Shown here piece after piece: positions 26,593-34,076 of a stretch of DNA of 64,000 nucleotides. The notes beneath the pieces are model-generated. The model was not told where the DNA came from, did no database searches, and was given only the letters and a program-made list of their open reading frames with translations. Numbering within the stretch: the stretch's first letter is position 1; every line of letters begins with the position of its first letter. The DNA is from CAVVUC01 sp963751395. Its GTDB lineage: Bacteria; Verrucomicrobiota; Verrucomicrobiia; Chthoniobacterales; Chthoniobacteraceae. Location: assembly GCA_963751395.1 (NCBI GenBank), contig CAVVUC010000001.1:1860001-1924000 (forward strand), given 5' to 3'. The position numbers and the translations under genes are program-made.

Positions 26593-28455
26593 CTACGGTG
26601 CGAGAACTGCGCCGGTCAACGCCGGCACCTTGACGGTCAGCGCTCCCGAACCCCGTTTCACAGTGACGCCGGATGCGGCTCCAGTCGTTGCGAAAATCGC
26701 CCGCGTGAATTTCGCGACTTCCTCCGCCGGCAGTTCAATCGAAAGCGTCTGCGGCTCTTCGCTGCGGTTGATGACGACGAGCAAATTCTCCGTTCCGTCC
26801 TTGCGCGTGAAAGCCAGCGACTTCTTCTCGTCGAACGTTCCGACGAAACGGAATTCTCCGCGCCGCAATGCCTGATGATCGCGGCGCAACGCGATGGCTG
26901 ACTTGTAAAACTTCAGCAACTCCTCGTCGGGCGCGATCGCATCGGGCTCACGCGAAGCTCCGCGCGGATCGATCGCCTGCGGCTCGAATTTCAGATCCGC
27001 CCAGACCATCGGCAGGCGATCATCCGGGTCGGTGGCACCCCACATGCCGGCCTCATCGCCGTAGTAGATCATCGGCGCGCCTGCGTAAGTCATCTGGAAA
27101 AAAGCCACGAGCCTTTGGATGAGCCGTTCGCGTTCGTTCGGCTTGCGGATCTTGTAATTGGCCGCAGCGTTCACCGCTGCGTTCGAGTTGTATTCGATCT
27201 TCTCCGGATCGGAGTAACCGGGCAGATCGGCGTTCACGATCATCGAGGCGAGGCGGTCGGTGTCGTGCGAATCCATGAGGTTCTGCATCACATACACGGC
27301 GCTCTTTGGCAGTCCGTTGCGTCGCGAATCGAGCAGCTTCGCAAATTGCGTGGCTCCGACTCTTCCGTCGATGAGGAACCCCTTCACCGGCATGGCGAAC
27401 GCATAGTAGTTCATGCTGGCCGAGAATTCTCCATCGGCGATGAGCTTCGACGGGTTCTCCCAAATCTCGCAGCTCGTGTAAGCGGCGGGATTGATCGAGC
27501 GGACATGCGCGTTCCAGTCTGCCCAAAATTTCGCGGGCCGCTCCGGGGCCACGTCGAGCCGCCAGCCGTCAATTCCGTCGGCCGGGTTCCCGTCGCCATT
27601 CGGGTCCATCCAGCGCTTTGTCGCGGCGAAAACGTAGGCCTTCGGGCCGGGAGCCATGTCTTTGCCGTCCTTGGTCGCTGCGAACACCGGCAGCGTCTTG
27701 AATCCGAACCACGCGGTGTATGATAACTCGTTGCGCTTTGTATCGGGGTCGTCAAACGACTGAACCACATACCAGTCGCGATAGCGCGAGCGGTCCTGGT
27801 TCCTCCGCAAATCCTTGAACGCAAAAAAATCGCGCCCCGTGTGATTGAACACGCCGTCGAGGATCACGCGCAGCCCGCGTTTGTGCGCCTCATCGAGCAG
27901 CTTCAGGAACAGCTTGTCCGCCGCCGTCCACTGCCACGTCTTTGGATCGCCGCCGTCTTCTTTGTCAATGATCGCGAAGTCGCCAACCGGGTCCGGGCCG
28001 AAGAACGGGTCGATGTGGTGATAGCTGTTGCCATCATATTTGTGGAGCGAGTTCGCGTAGAAAAGCGGGTTGAAGTAAATCGCGTTGATTCCGAGATCGA
28101 CAAGGTAATCGAGCTTGTCGAGCACACCCTGCAAATCGCCGCCGTAGCGGCGGTCGAGCACGCCGTCCTTGAAGAAGTTCGGGCCGATTTCTTTTTCCCA
28201 GTCCTCACGCGCGTACCAGTCGGTCGTCCACGAGGAAATGCGCCACTTTTCGGAAGGACGAACCGGCCACTCGAGCGAGTCGCGCGTGGGATCGTTGGAA
28301 GGATCGCCATTGCGAAACCGCTCGGGAAAGAGTTGATACCAGATCGCATCCTTCGCCCAGTCGCCCGGGTTGTCGAGCGCGGGTGCGTGGACCGCGCAGA
28401 GGAGGAAAACGGTGATGCAAAATGTGCGGAAGAGAGGCTTTTTTGAACTGTTCAT
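26593..28455 (-). CDS. GH13 maltodextrin-degrading enzyme (neopullulanase / cyclomaltodextrinase-like)
   Basis: The 620-residue protein has a signal peptide (FRTFCITVFLLCAVHAPAL, residues ~9-27). Its GH13 barrel begins WAKDAIWYQLFPERFRNGD. Conserved regions are I VILDGVFNHTG, II GWRLDVAPE (nucleophile Asp), III SCEIWE (acid Glu) and IV MDSHDTDR. A C-terminal beta domain follows (NLLVVINRSEEPQTLSIEL). It would shorten maltodextrins or cyclodextrins outside the cytoplasm. The start is ATG 28455 because the leader then starts at the N-terminus; the longer frame upstream overlaps the divergent MFS gene. A predicted operator overlaps this start codon. Confidence 0.88.
   Translation of the reverse strand: MNSSKKPLFRTFCITVFLLCAVHAPALDNPGDWAKDAIWYQLFPERFRNGDPSNDPTRDSLEWPVRPSEKWRISSWTTDWYAREDWEKEIGPNFFKDGVLDRRYGGDLQGVLDKLDYLVDLGINAIYFNPLFYANSLHKYDGNSYHHIDPFFGPDPVGDFAIIDKEDGGDPKTWQWTAADKLFLKLLDEAHKRGLRVILDGVFNHTGRDFFAFKDLRRNQDRSRYRDWYVVQSFDDPDTKRNELSYTAWFGFKTLPVFAATKDGKDMAPGPKAYVFAATKRWMDPNGDGNPADGIDGWRLDVAPERPAKFWADWNAHVRSINPAAYTSCEIWENPSKLIADGEFSASMNYYAFAMPVKGFLIDGRVGATQFAKLLDSRRNGLPKSAVYVMQNLMDSHDTDRLASMIVNADLPGYSDPEKIEYNSNAAVNAAANYKIRKPNERERLIQRLVAFFQMTYAGAPMIYYGDEAGMWGATDPDDRLPMVWADLKFEPQAIDPRGASREPDAIAPDEELLKFYKSAIALRRDHQALRRGEFRFVGTFDEKKSLAFTRKDGTENLLVVINRSEEPQTLSIELPAEEVAKFTRAIFATTGAASGVTVKRGSGALTVKVPALTGAVLAP
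28443..28455. promoter_or_regulatory. predicted LacI-family operator at the GH13 start
   Basis: TTGAACTGTTCAT fits TTGWACNGTWCAA at 12 of 13 positions and overlaps the GH13 ATG on the reverse strand. Bound repressor would act as a roadblock to GH13-lacI transcription; a chance match to the coding sequence is possible. Confidence 0.45.
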
Positions 28456-28524
28456 TGAATCGGTGGTGGGGAAAGATTTGTGTTCAGCTTGCCGAGGGCT
28501 TTCAATTTCGCACCTGCCCCCGCG

Positions 28525-28537
28525 TTGAACAGTTAAA
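28525..28537. promoter_or_regulatory. predicted LacI-family operator before the first MFS gene
   Basis: TTGAACAGTTAAA fits TTGWACNGTWCAA at 12 of 13 positions. It ends 7 bases before the ATG at 28545. With the site at 28443 it flanks the divergent GH13/MFS promoter region. Confidence 0.5.
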
Positions 28538-28544
28538 TTCTTCC

Positions 28545-29852
28545 ATGCAAAAACCACGTCTCTCCTTTTGGCAAATCTGGAACATGAGCTTCGGCTTTTT
28601 CGGCATCCAGTTCGGCTGGGGGCTGCAAATGGGAAACATGAGCGCCATCTACGAATACCTCGGTGCAAAGGAGAGTGAACTGCCGCTTCTGTGGCTGGCC
28701 GCCCCGCTCACGGGGCTGATCGTTCAGCCGATCATCGGCCACATGAGCGACCGCACCTGGGGGCCGTTGGGCCGGCGGAGGCCGTATTTCCTTGTCGGCG
28801 CGGTGCTCGCGTCCCTGGCCCTGCTGGCGATGCCGCACTCCGGCGTGCTGTGGATGGCCGCGGGGCTGCTGTGGATTCTTGATGCGAGCGTGAATGTGAG
28901 CATGGAACCGTTCCGCGCCTTTGTGGCGGATATGCTGCCGGAAAGTCAGCGGACGGTGGGCTTTGCGATGCAGAGTGTTTTCATTGGCGCGGGCGCAGTG
29001 ATCGCGTCGAAGCTGCCGGAGTTTTTGCAAAAGAAAATGGACGTCAGCACGACCACGGGAGTCGGCCAGGCGATTCCGCAGACGGTCGTCATCGCCTTTA
29101 CGGTGGGTGCTGCGGTTTTCATTCTCGCGGTGCTGTGGACGATCTTTACGACGAAGGAATATCCGCCCGAGGACCTCGAAGAACTCCGCCGCAAAAAGGC
29201 GGAGGGCTTCGGCGAAATCCTCACTGCTTTCCGCGAAATGCCGCACCGGATGAAGCAGCTCGCGGTGGTGCAGTTCTTCACCTGGATGGCGCTGTTTTGC
29301 ATGTGGATCTTCTTTAGCGTGGCCGTGGCGCGCAACATCATGGGCGCGACGGACACGGACTCGCCGCTCTACAAGGAAGGCATCAACCTCGCCAATTCGT
29401 GCTTCGCGCAATACAACTTCGTCGCATTTCTCGCCGCGATGGGTTTCCTGTGGCTGGGCCGCGTGATGTCTGCAAAGTGGATTCATTTTTTCTCGCTGCT
29501 GCTCGGCGGCATCGGCCTGGCCAGTGTGGGGGTGATCAAATCGCCGACGCTCCTGCTTGTCGCCTTCACCGGGGTCGGCATTGCTTGGGCGAGCATTCTT
29601 TCCATGCCTTACGCGATGCTTTCCAGCGCGCTGCCGCCTGCGCGCATGGGCGTCTATATGGGCATCTTCAACTTCTTCATCGTCATCCCGCAAATCCTCG
29701 TCGCCATCATCATCAGCCGCGTGATGGAAGGCTTCCCGGCATTCAACCGCCTGAGCGCGGTGGTCTTCGGCGGCGTCTGCCTGCTCATCGCGGCGATGCT
29801 CACGCTGCGGGTGACAGAAGAGGCCGCGGGGGAAAAGACCCGCCCCGCTTGA
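28545..29852 (+). CDS. MFS transporter, SLC45/maltose-type sugar permease (copy 1)
   Basis: The 435-residue protein has about twelve membrane helices and begins MQKPRLSFWQIWNMSFGFFG. The GHMSDRTWGPLGRRRPYFL loop (near residue 70) is the MFS D-R-GRR signature as seen in SLC45-type sucrose/maltose carriers. It should import the oligosaccharides made by the secreted amylases, probably with protons. ATG 28545 is chosen because the frame upstream would overlap the GH13 start and adds no membrane sequence. It is a tandem paralogue of the next gene, sharing even the leader and first codons. Confidence 0.85.
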   Translation: MQKPRLSFWQIWNMSFGFFGIQFGWGLQMGNMSAIYEYLGAKESELPLLWLAAPLTGLIVQPIIGHMSDRTWGPLGRRRPYFLVGAVLASLALLAMPHSGVLWMAAGLLWILDASVNVSMEPFRAFVADMLPESQRTVGFAMQSVFIGAGAVIASKLPEFLQKKMDVSTTTGVGQAIPQTVVIAFTVGAAVFILAVLWTIFTTKEYPPEDLEELRRKKAEGFGEILTAFREMPHRMKQLAVVQFFTWMALFCMWIFFSVAVARNIMGATDTDSPLYKEGINLANSCFAQYNFVAFLAAMGFLWLGRVMSAKWIHFFSLLLGGIGLASVGVIKSPTLLLVAFTGVGIAWASILSMPYAMLSSALPPARMGVYMGIFNFFIVIPQILVAIIISRVMEGFPAFNRLSAVVFGGVCLLIAAMLTLRVTEEAAGEKTRPA

Positions 29853-29880
29853 GGCCTGGCGCGAGCATGCCACTCCCGCA

Positions 29881-29893
29881 TTGAACAGTCCGA
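29881..29893. promoter_or_regulatory. degenerate operator copy before the second MFS gene
   Basis: TTGAACAGTCCGA keeps the left half of TTGWACNGTWCAA but only one or two bases of the right half. It lies 8 bases before the ATG at 29902. It is likely a relic carried along by the tandem duplication and may not bind. Confidence 0.3.
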
Positions 29894-29901
29894 TTCCTCC
29901 C

Positions 29902-31287
29902 ATGCAAAGACCACGTCTCTCCTTTTGGCAAATCTGGAACATGAGCTTCGGCTTCCTCGGCATCCAGTTCGGCTGGGGATTGCAGCAGGCCAACATGACC
30001 GCGATCTACTCGAAGCTCGGCGCGGACCCCGACCGGATTCCGTTTCTCTGGCTTGCGGGATCGGTCACCGGCTTGATCGTCCAGCCGATCATCGGCTCGA
30101 TGAGCGACCGCACATGGAATCGTCTCGGACGGCGGCGTCCCTATTTTCTAGCGGGCGCGATCCTGTCCAGCATCGCCTTGTACTTCATGCCGAACTCCCC
30201 TGCGGTCTGGACGGCGGCCGGCCTGCTCTGGATTCTCGATGCCTCCATCAACATCAGCATGGAACCGTTCCGCGCATTCGTCGCCGACAAGCTGAACATC
30301 GACCAGCGCACCTCGGGATTCGTGATGCAGAGCTTCTTCATCGGCATCGGCGCTTCCTGCGCGAACGCGTTTCCCTACTTTCTCCGGCTCCTTGGCGTCA
30401 CCGGCCATGCCGCGAATGGCGTGCCGCTCACCGTGCAGTATTCGTTCCGGGTTGGCGCGCTCATCTTTCTTCTCTCCGTGCTCTGGACAGTATTCACCTC
30501 GCGCGAGTATCCGCCGGAGGACATGGCTGCATTTGAAAAAATGCGCCGTGAAAAAAGCGGCTTCGGTTCAGCTTTGAGCGAGATTTTTTCCGCGATCGGA
30601 GACATGCCCCGCACCATGAAACAACTCGCCGTCGTGCAAACCTTCACGTGGCTCGGGCTTTTTTGCATGTGGATGTTTTTTGGCCTCGCCACGGCGAAGC
30701 AAATCTTCGGCGCGACCGACCCGAAGTCGCCAATGTTCGATCGCGGCATCGAATGGGGCGGGACGACATTCGCGGTTTACTCGATTGTTTGTTTCGCCGT
30801 CGCCTTCGCGCTGCCAAAACTCGCTTCATGGACCAGCCGCAAAACCGTCCACGCGTTCGCGCTCGTCTGCGGCGGCGTCGGATTGCTTTCCACCTATTTC
30901 ATCCACGACCAATACCTCTGGCTTCTGACGATGGTGGGCATCGGCATTGCCTGGTCGTCAATCCTCACCATGCCTTACGCAATGCTGGCCAACGCGCTGC
31001 CGCCCGCCCGCATGGGCGTTTACATGGGCGTGTTCAACTTCTTCATCGTCATCCCCGAGATCGTCGCCTCGCTCACATTCCAGCCGCTCGTCAAAAACGT
31101 TTTTCACAACAACCCCATCTCGCTCGTCATGCTCGGCGGCGCGTGCCTGCTCGTCGCGGCGGTGTGCGTCTCCATCGTGCAGGATCCGGGCGCGCAAGTG
31201 AACATCGGTGACGTCATCCAGGCCGACGGGCACGAGTCGCTCTCCACCCAGGAAACCGCGCAGCCGGTGCCGAGCACGGGCCTGTAG
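29902..31287 (+). CDS. MFS transporter, SLC45/maltose-type sugar permease (copy 2)
   Basis: The 461-residue paralogue of the preceding transporter starts MQRPRLSFWQIWNMSFGFLG and keeps GSMSDRTWNRLGRRRPYFL and the C-terminal half MPYAMLANALPPARMGVYMG. The two copies diverge in the loops and in the C-terminal ~30 residues (VNIGDVIQADGHESLSTQET here). Sequence divergence with a conserved frame suggests two working carriers with different oligosaccharide ranges. ATG 29902 is used; a TTG at 29881 is in frame but lies inside the operator relic. Confidence 0.85.
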   Translation: MQRPRLSFWQIWNMSFGFLGIQFGWGLQQANMTAIYSKLGADPDRIPFLWLAGSVTGLIVQPIIGSMSDRTWNRLGRRRPYFLAGAILSSIALYFMPNSPAVWTAAGLLWILDASINISMEPFRAFVADKLNIDQRTSGFVMQSFFIGIGASCANAFPYFLRLLGVTGHAANGVPLTVQYSFRVGALIFLLSVLWTVFTSREYPPEDMAAFEKMRREKSGFGSALSEIFSAIGDMPRTMKQLAVVQTFTWLGLFCMWMFFGLATAKQIFGATDPKSPMFDRGIEWGGTTFAVYSIVCFAVAFALPKLASWTSRKTVHAFALVCGGVGLLSTYFIHDQYLWLLTMVGIGIAWSSILTMPYAMLANALPPARMGVYMGVFNFFIVIPEIVASLTFQPLVKNVFHNNPISLVMLGGACLLVAAVCVSIVQDPGAQVNIGDVIQADGHESLSTQETAQPVPSTGL

Positions 31288-31325
31288 CCGGCCACGTTGA
31301 GGCCGGCCACGTTGAGGCCGGCCGG
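31287..31325. repeat. 15-bp tandem repeat, about 2.5 copies
   Basis: The unit GCCGGCCACGTTGAG occurs at 31287-31301 and 31302-31316, followed by a partial third copy. It starts at the stop codon of the second MFS gene and may mark a replication-slippage or insertion boundary. Confidence 0.7.
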
Positions 31326-31393
31326 CGGCTTGTTCCACCCGTTGTCTTCCACCACTGCTTCCGCCTTCTCTCCCCGCAATCCGCTTTCCGCAT

Positions 31394-31567
31394 TCAATCC
31401 AGCGGACTCCTCACCCCGATCCCCGGCCTGTTCAGCACATGCGTGTAAATCATCGTCGTGCTCACGTCCTTGTGGCCCAGTAATTCCTGCACCGTCCGGA
31501 TGTCGCTCCCGCCATCCAGCAGATGCGTCGCCCGCGTAAAGCGCTGCGCGCCACGCGGCGATCTGCT
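31394..31567 (-). pseudogene. intI: integron integrase IntI, C-terminal fragment
   Basis: Read on the reverse strand this encodes ATHLLDGGSDIRTVQELL, then GHKDVSTTMIYTHVLNR, then PGIGVRSPLD and stop. These are the catalytic boxes of tyrosine recombinases (H-x-x-R region, LGH, the Tyr nucleophile in IYTH) with the HVLNR..GVRSPLD ending that marks integron integrases. The first residues (AQRFTRATHLL) are already degenerate compared with the usual HTFRHSFATHLL. The fragment abuts the GIY-YIG stop codon, and the middle of the integrase is gone. Confidence 0.85.
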
Positions 31568-31843
31568 TCATGGGATAACCCGGAGCGGGAATTTTTGGAG
31601 ATGATGTTTCAACTGTGACTTGAGAAACCGACGGCCACCTCCAGTCTTCAAATACTGCTCCCGCCCCAGTGCATCTGCCTCTTCCAGATAGGCCTCGTCA
31701 TAGATCAACTTCCACGGCCTGCGGAAAGAAGTGGCGAACGATTCACCCCCTTCATGTTCCTTGAGACGACGCCTCAAGTCGCCGGTGAAGCCAATATACA
31801 AACCATCATCGGCCAGGGACTGGAGAACATAGACGTAATACAC
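31568..31843 (-). CDS. small GIY-YIG endonuclease-domain protein
   Basis: The 91-residue protein is a stand-alone GIY-YIG domain: YYVYVLQS and LYIGFTGDLRRRLKEH supply the two GIY/YIG strands and the catalytic Arg. KLIYDEAYLEEADALGREQY provides the metal-binding Glu. Such small proteins (YhbQ/UPF0213-like) are presumed nucleases of unclear role. The start is a GTG at 31843. It occupies the hole in the broken intI gene, in the same orientation, with a 9-bp inverted repeat at its upstream edge (31862-31894). It may have come in with the event that destroyed intI. Confidence 0.8.
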   Translation of the reverse strand: MYYVYVLQSLADDGLYIGFTGDLRRRLKEHEGGESFATSFRRPWKLIYDEAYLEEADALGREQYLKTGGGRRFLKSQLKHHLQKFPLRVIP

Positions 31844-31861
31844 GACGGTCCACTATCAGCG

Positions 31862-31894
31862 AAGCCGCGTGAGGCGAAGCCTTTTACGCGGCTT
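31862..31894. repeat. inverted repeat at the intI / GIY-YIG junction
   Basis: AAGCCGCGT (31862-31870) pairs perfectly with ACGCGGCTT (31886-31894), with an inner AGGC/GCCT stem. It lies exactly where the intI N-terminal frame stops and could be the terminal structure of the inserted DNA. Confidence 0.6.
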
Positions 31895-32111
31895 GATTCT
31901 GTGTGGAAGCCGACACATTGCGCTCCACCGCGAGATGCGACAGGAACGCGCCCACCTCGCCCTCGCCCATCTCCCTCGGGTGGCGTTTGCCGTGGAAAAG
32001 AATGAAGCGCCGAATCCACTCGCAATACGTGTCCTCGGTGCGGCGGCTGTAGTGTGCCGTTCGCATAACACTTCTCACTTGGTCGAGTAATTTTGGCTTG
32101 GCAGGGGACAT
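31884..32111 (-). pseudogene. intI: integron integrase IntI, N-terminal fragment
   Basis: The frame from ATG 32111 encodes MSPAKPKLLDQVRSVMRTAH, then YSRRTEDTYCEWIRRFILFH, then GKRHPREMGEGEVGAFLSHL and AVERNVSASTQNQA. This follows the core-binding N-terminus of IntI proteins almost position by position (YS-RTE-Y--W---FI-FH--RHP). It stops after 75 residues at a TAA inside an inverted repeat. About two thirds of the gene, including the first catalytic Arg, are missing between this fragment and the one at 31394-31567, so no active integrase is made. Confidence 0.85.
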
Positions 32112-32217
32112 GCGTTATGCGAACAACGCCTCTGTGATATGAAACGTCAATCCGTTTTAGGCGAACAAAAAACACTTTCACGAGGGGAACCCCCTTTCGC
32201 CTAATTCAAAGTTAGGC
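32112..32217. other. attI: attI-like integron recombination site
   Basis: The DNA in front of the divergent intI start ends in the canonical core site GTTAGGC at 32211-32217, preceded by CGCCTAATTCAAA. The class 1 attI site has a very similar arrangement (CCTAAAACAAA then GTTAGGC; established knowledge). An 8-bp inverted repeat TTAGGCGA / TCGCCTAA sits at 32157-32164 and 32197-32204. The first cassette begins at this core site. Confidence 0.7.
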
Positions 32218-32234
32218 CTCTCGCGCATTCGACG

Positions 32235-32594
32235 ATGAATACTTCCGTCCATTTGATTGCAGTGTGCGTCGCTGGCGTTCACTTTCAACTTAGCTTGGGC
32301 GCATTTTTTCTGGCGGCCAGTGGCGAATTTGGCAGGGCTCTCAGCGCTGCACCGGGACACGGAGATTCCCGCATATTCGACAATGCATGGAACATTCTGC
32401 AACCGCTTGATGCCCTCTTACACTCGCTCTGGCACAGCCACCACAACGGAGCCCTTCTTCCGGCGGAATATTTTTGGGCTAATCTTGGATTAGTTATCTG
32501 CACCAGTATCATCTTCGGCTACATTGTTGCCCTTGTTGTTCTCCTTATCGTTCATGCGACGAGACGTTTTGACCGAAATAACCCCAAGGCCTAA
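32235..32594 (+). CDS. integron gene-cassette ORF, small membrane protein of unknown function
   Basis: This 119-residue protein is not recognised. It has a hydrophobic N-terminus (VHLIAVCVAGVHFQLSLGAF then FLAA) and a strong C-terminal membrane helix (LGLVICTSIIFGYIVALVVL then LIVHATRR), separated by a His-rich stretch (LHSLWHSHHNG). It is probably a two-helix inner-membrane protein. The ORF starts 18 bases after the attI core site and its TAA stop lies inside the attC core, the classic layout of an integron cassette. Expression would depend on a promoter in or near intI. Confidence 0.75.
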   Translation: MNTSVHLIAVCVAGVHFQLSLGAFFLAASGEFGRALSAAPGHGDSRIFDNAWNILQPLDALLHSLWHSHHNGALLPAEYFWANLGLVICTSIIFGYIVALVVLLIVHATRRFDRNNPKA

Positions 32595-32652
32595 CGCTAA
32601 AGGGTGCAGCGGAGGCGAGGCACGAGCCCTCCGACTGCACCCATGGTTGAAC
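32589..32652 (+). other. attC: attC recombination site (59-base element)
   Basis: Outer core sites are GCCTAAC (32589-32595, form RYYYAAC) and GTTGAAC (32646-32652, form GTTRRRY). Inside them GGGTGCAGCGGAG (32602-32614) pairs with CTCCG-A-CTGCACCC (32629-32642), leaving one unpaired A at 32634, which is the extrahelical base expected for bottom-strand recognition. Length, core sites, imperfect stem and the stop codon of the ORF in the core all agree. Confidence 0.85.
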
Positions 32653-32925
32653 AAGCCCGCCGAACAAGGTGGCGCGGCCTTATGCTTCTTATGTTTTCCG
32701 GCTCGCTCCGGTTGGAGTCCACTGAACCGGTTCGCGCAAAGCCCTGGCATTCCGGCGTGGCCTGCTGAGGCTCATTTTCGCTGACGGAAACGTGATTCCC
32801 GGGCGGCTGCCGGCCGCAGATGCCGGCGTCGAGCCGCTCTTCCCGGCAGGAGTGCGCGAGGGAGCGCGGCCGTTTCCGCTGTCTTGGAAAAAGCCCTTCC
32901 CCTGCCAATGGTTGTAAGGAGGCGG

Positions 32926-34059
32926 TCATGCGCGACGGCAGTGGGGAGCGGGCGGAGCGCGTCCGGAGTTCCAGGAAGCGAGCAGGCGCATGAGCGGGAT
33001 CATCGGCGTGCCGCAGCAGGGGCAAAGGGGAGCGGGTTTTTGCGGTGGAGGATCGGCCGGCCCGAGGACGATGGGGCATCCGGTATGAAAGGCGATGCGC
33101 TCGCGCTTTTCCCGGGCGGCGGGATGGCAAAACCCGTATCGGCGGATCGCGCGCATCCCCAGGGGCAGGACATGACGCAGATAGCGTCGCACGAACTCGA
33201 TGCCGGACACCTTTTCCACCCGCCGGGCGTTGCCGTGGGTCCGGTCTTTCCACGAAAAGGTGACGCCCGTTTCGTCGATGGAAAGAATGCGGGAGTCGCC
33301 GATGGCGGTGCTGCAGACGTAGGCGCCGAGATATTGGATGACCCGCTGCCCGTCGCCGAAGGGCTGGAGATGCACGCCCCAGTCTTTCTTCCAAACGCCG
33401 GGATCCACTGCGGGCAGCCGTTCGCCCTCCGGGAGCTGGCGAAGCGCATGGAGCTTGCGCGCGAAGAGCTGCCGGAACGCGCTTCGCAGCACAGGCTGCG
33501 GCACGAGGAACCCGGGGCTTTTGACGCTGACAACGCGGCCAGCGGCATCGATGCCCGCGCCCGGCACAACGCAGTGGATATGGGGGTGAAAGAGCAGGCG
33601 CTGGTTCCATGTGTGGAGGATCATCGTGAACCCGCTGCGAACGGCCCCGAGCCAGCGCGGGCTGGCAAGGGTCTCCGAGAGCGCTTCGGAGGCCGCCGCG
33701 AAAAAGACATCGAACACCGGCTTTGCCGCGGGGCCGAAAAAGAGTCCCCGCAGTTCCCCGGGCACCGTGAACGTGACCATGAAACAGGGAGCGCCGACCC
33801 GTTTGCCCAGCTCGCGCCCGACCCATTGCGCGGTGGCCTCCCTGCCGCATTGCGGGCAGGAGCGGTGGTTGCAGGAATGGAATGCGAACCGGCTGGTCCC
33901 GCACCGGGCGCAGGCATGGACGTGCCCGCCCATGGCCGCCGTGCGGCAATGGGTGATCGCCCAAATGGCGCGACGCCGCGCCCGTCCCTGCACGGGATGT
34001 TCGCGCAGGAACTCGGGCAGGAATCGGCGCAGCGCCCCGATCACGGTGGCGGCTGCCAT
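32926..34059 (-). CDS. IS91-family transposase (zinc-binding, HUH/Y2 type)
   Basis: The 377-residue protein has an N-terminal zinc-ribbon (HACARCGTSRFAFHSCNHRS then CPQCGREA, about residues 47-77). The catalytic core follows, with FMVTFTVPGELRGLFF and the HUH motif HPHIHCVVPGAG (~157-168). It nicks single-stranded DNA through Tyr for rolling-circle-like transposition. A trailing YGFCHPAAREKRERIAFHTG and a C-terminal CPCCG motif follow. The gene looks intact and starts at ATG 34059, 17 bases downstream of the recombinase stop, as one operon. Confidence 0.9.
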   Translation of the reverse strand: MAAATVIGALRRFLPEFLREHPVQGRARRRAIWAITHCRTAAMGGHVHACARCGTSRFAFHSCNHRSCPQCGREATAQWVGRELGKRVGAPCFMVTFTVPGELRGLFFGPAAKPVFDVFFAAASEALSETLASPRWLGAVRSGFTMILHTWNQRLLFHPHIHCVVPGAGIDAAGRVVSVKSPGFLVPQPVLRSAFRQLFARKLHALRQLPEGERLPAVDPGVWKKDWGVHLQPFGDGQRVIQYLGAYVCSTAIGDSRILSIDETGVTFSWKDRTHGNARRVEKVSGIEFVRRYLRHVLPLGMRAIRRYGFCHPAAREKRERIAFHTGCPIVLGPADPPPQKPAPLCPCCGTPMIPLMRLLASWNSGRAPPAPHCRRA

Positions 34060-34076
34060 GAGGCCGGAAGGGTTCC

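Noticed and set aside
32157..32204. Possible second attC site before the cassette
   Set aside because: The inverted repeat lacks a proper RYYYAAC/GTTRRRY pair at its outer ends and fits the attI-like region better.
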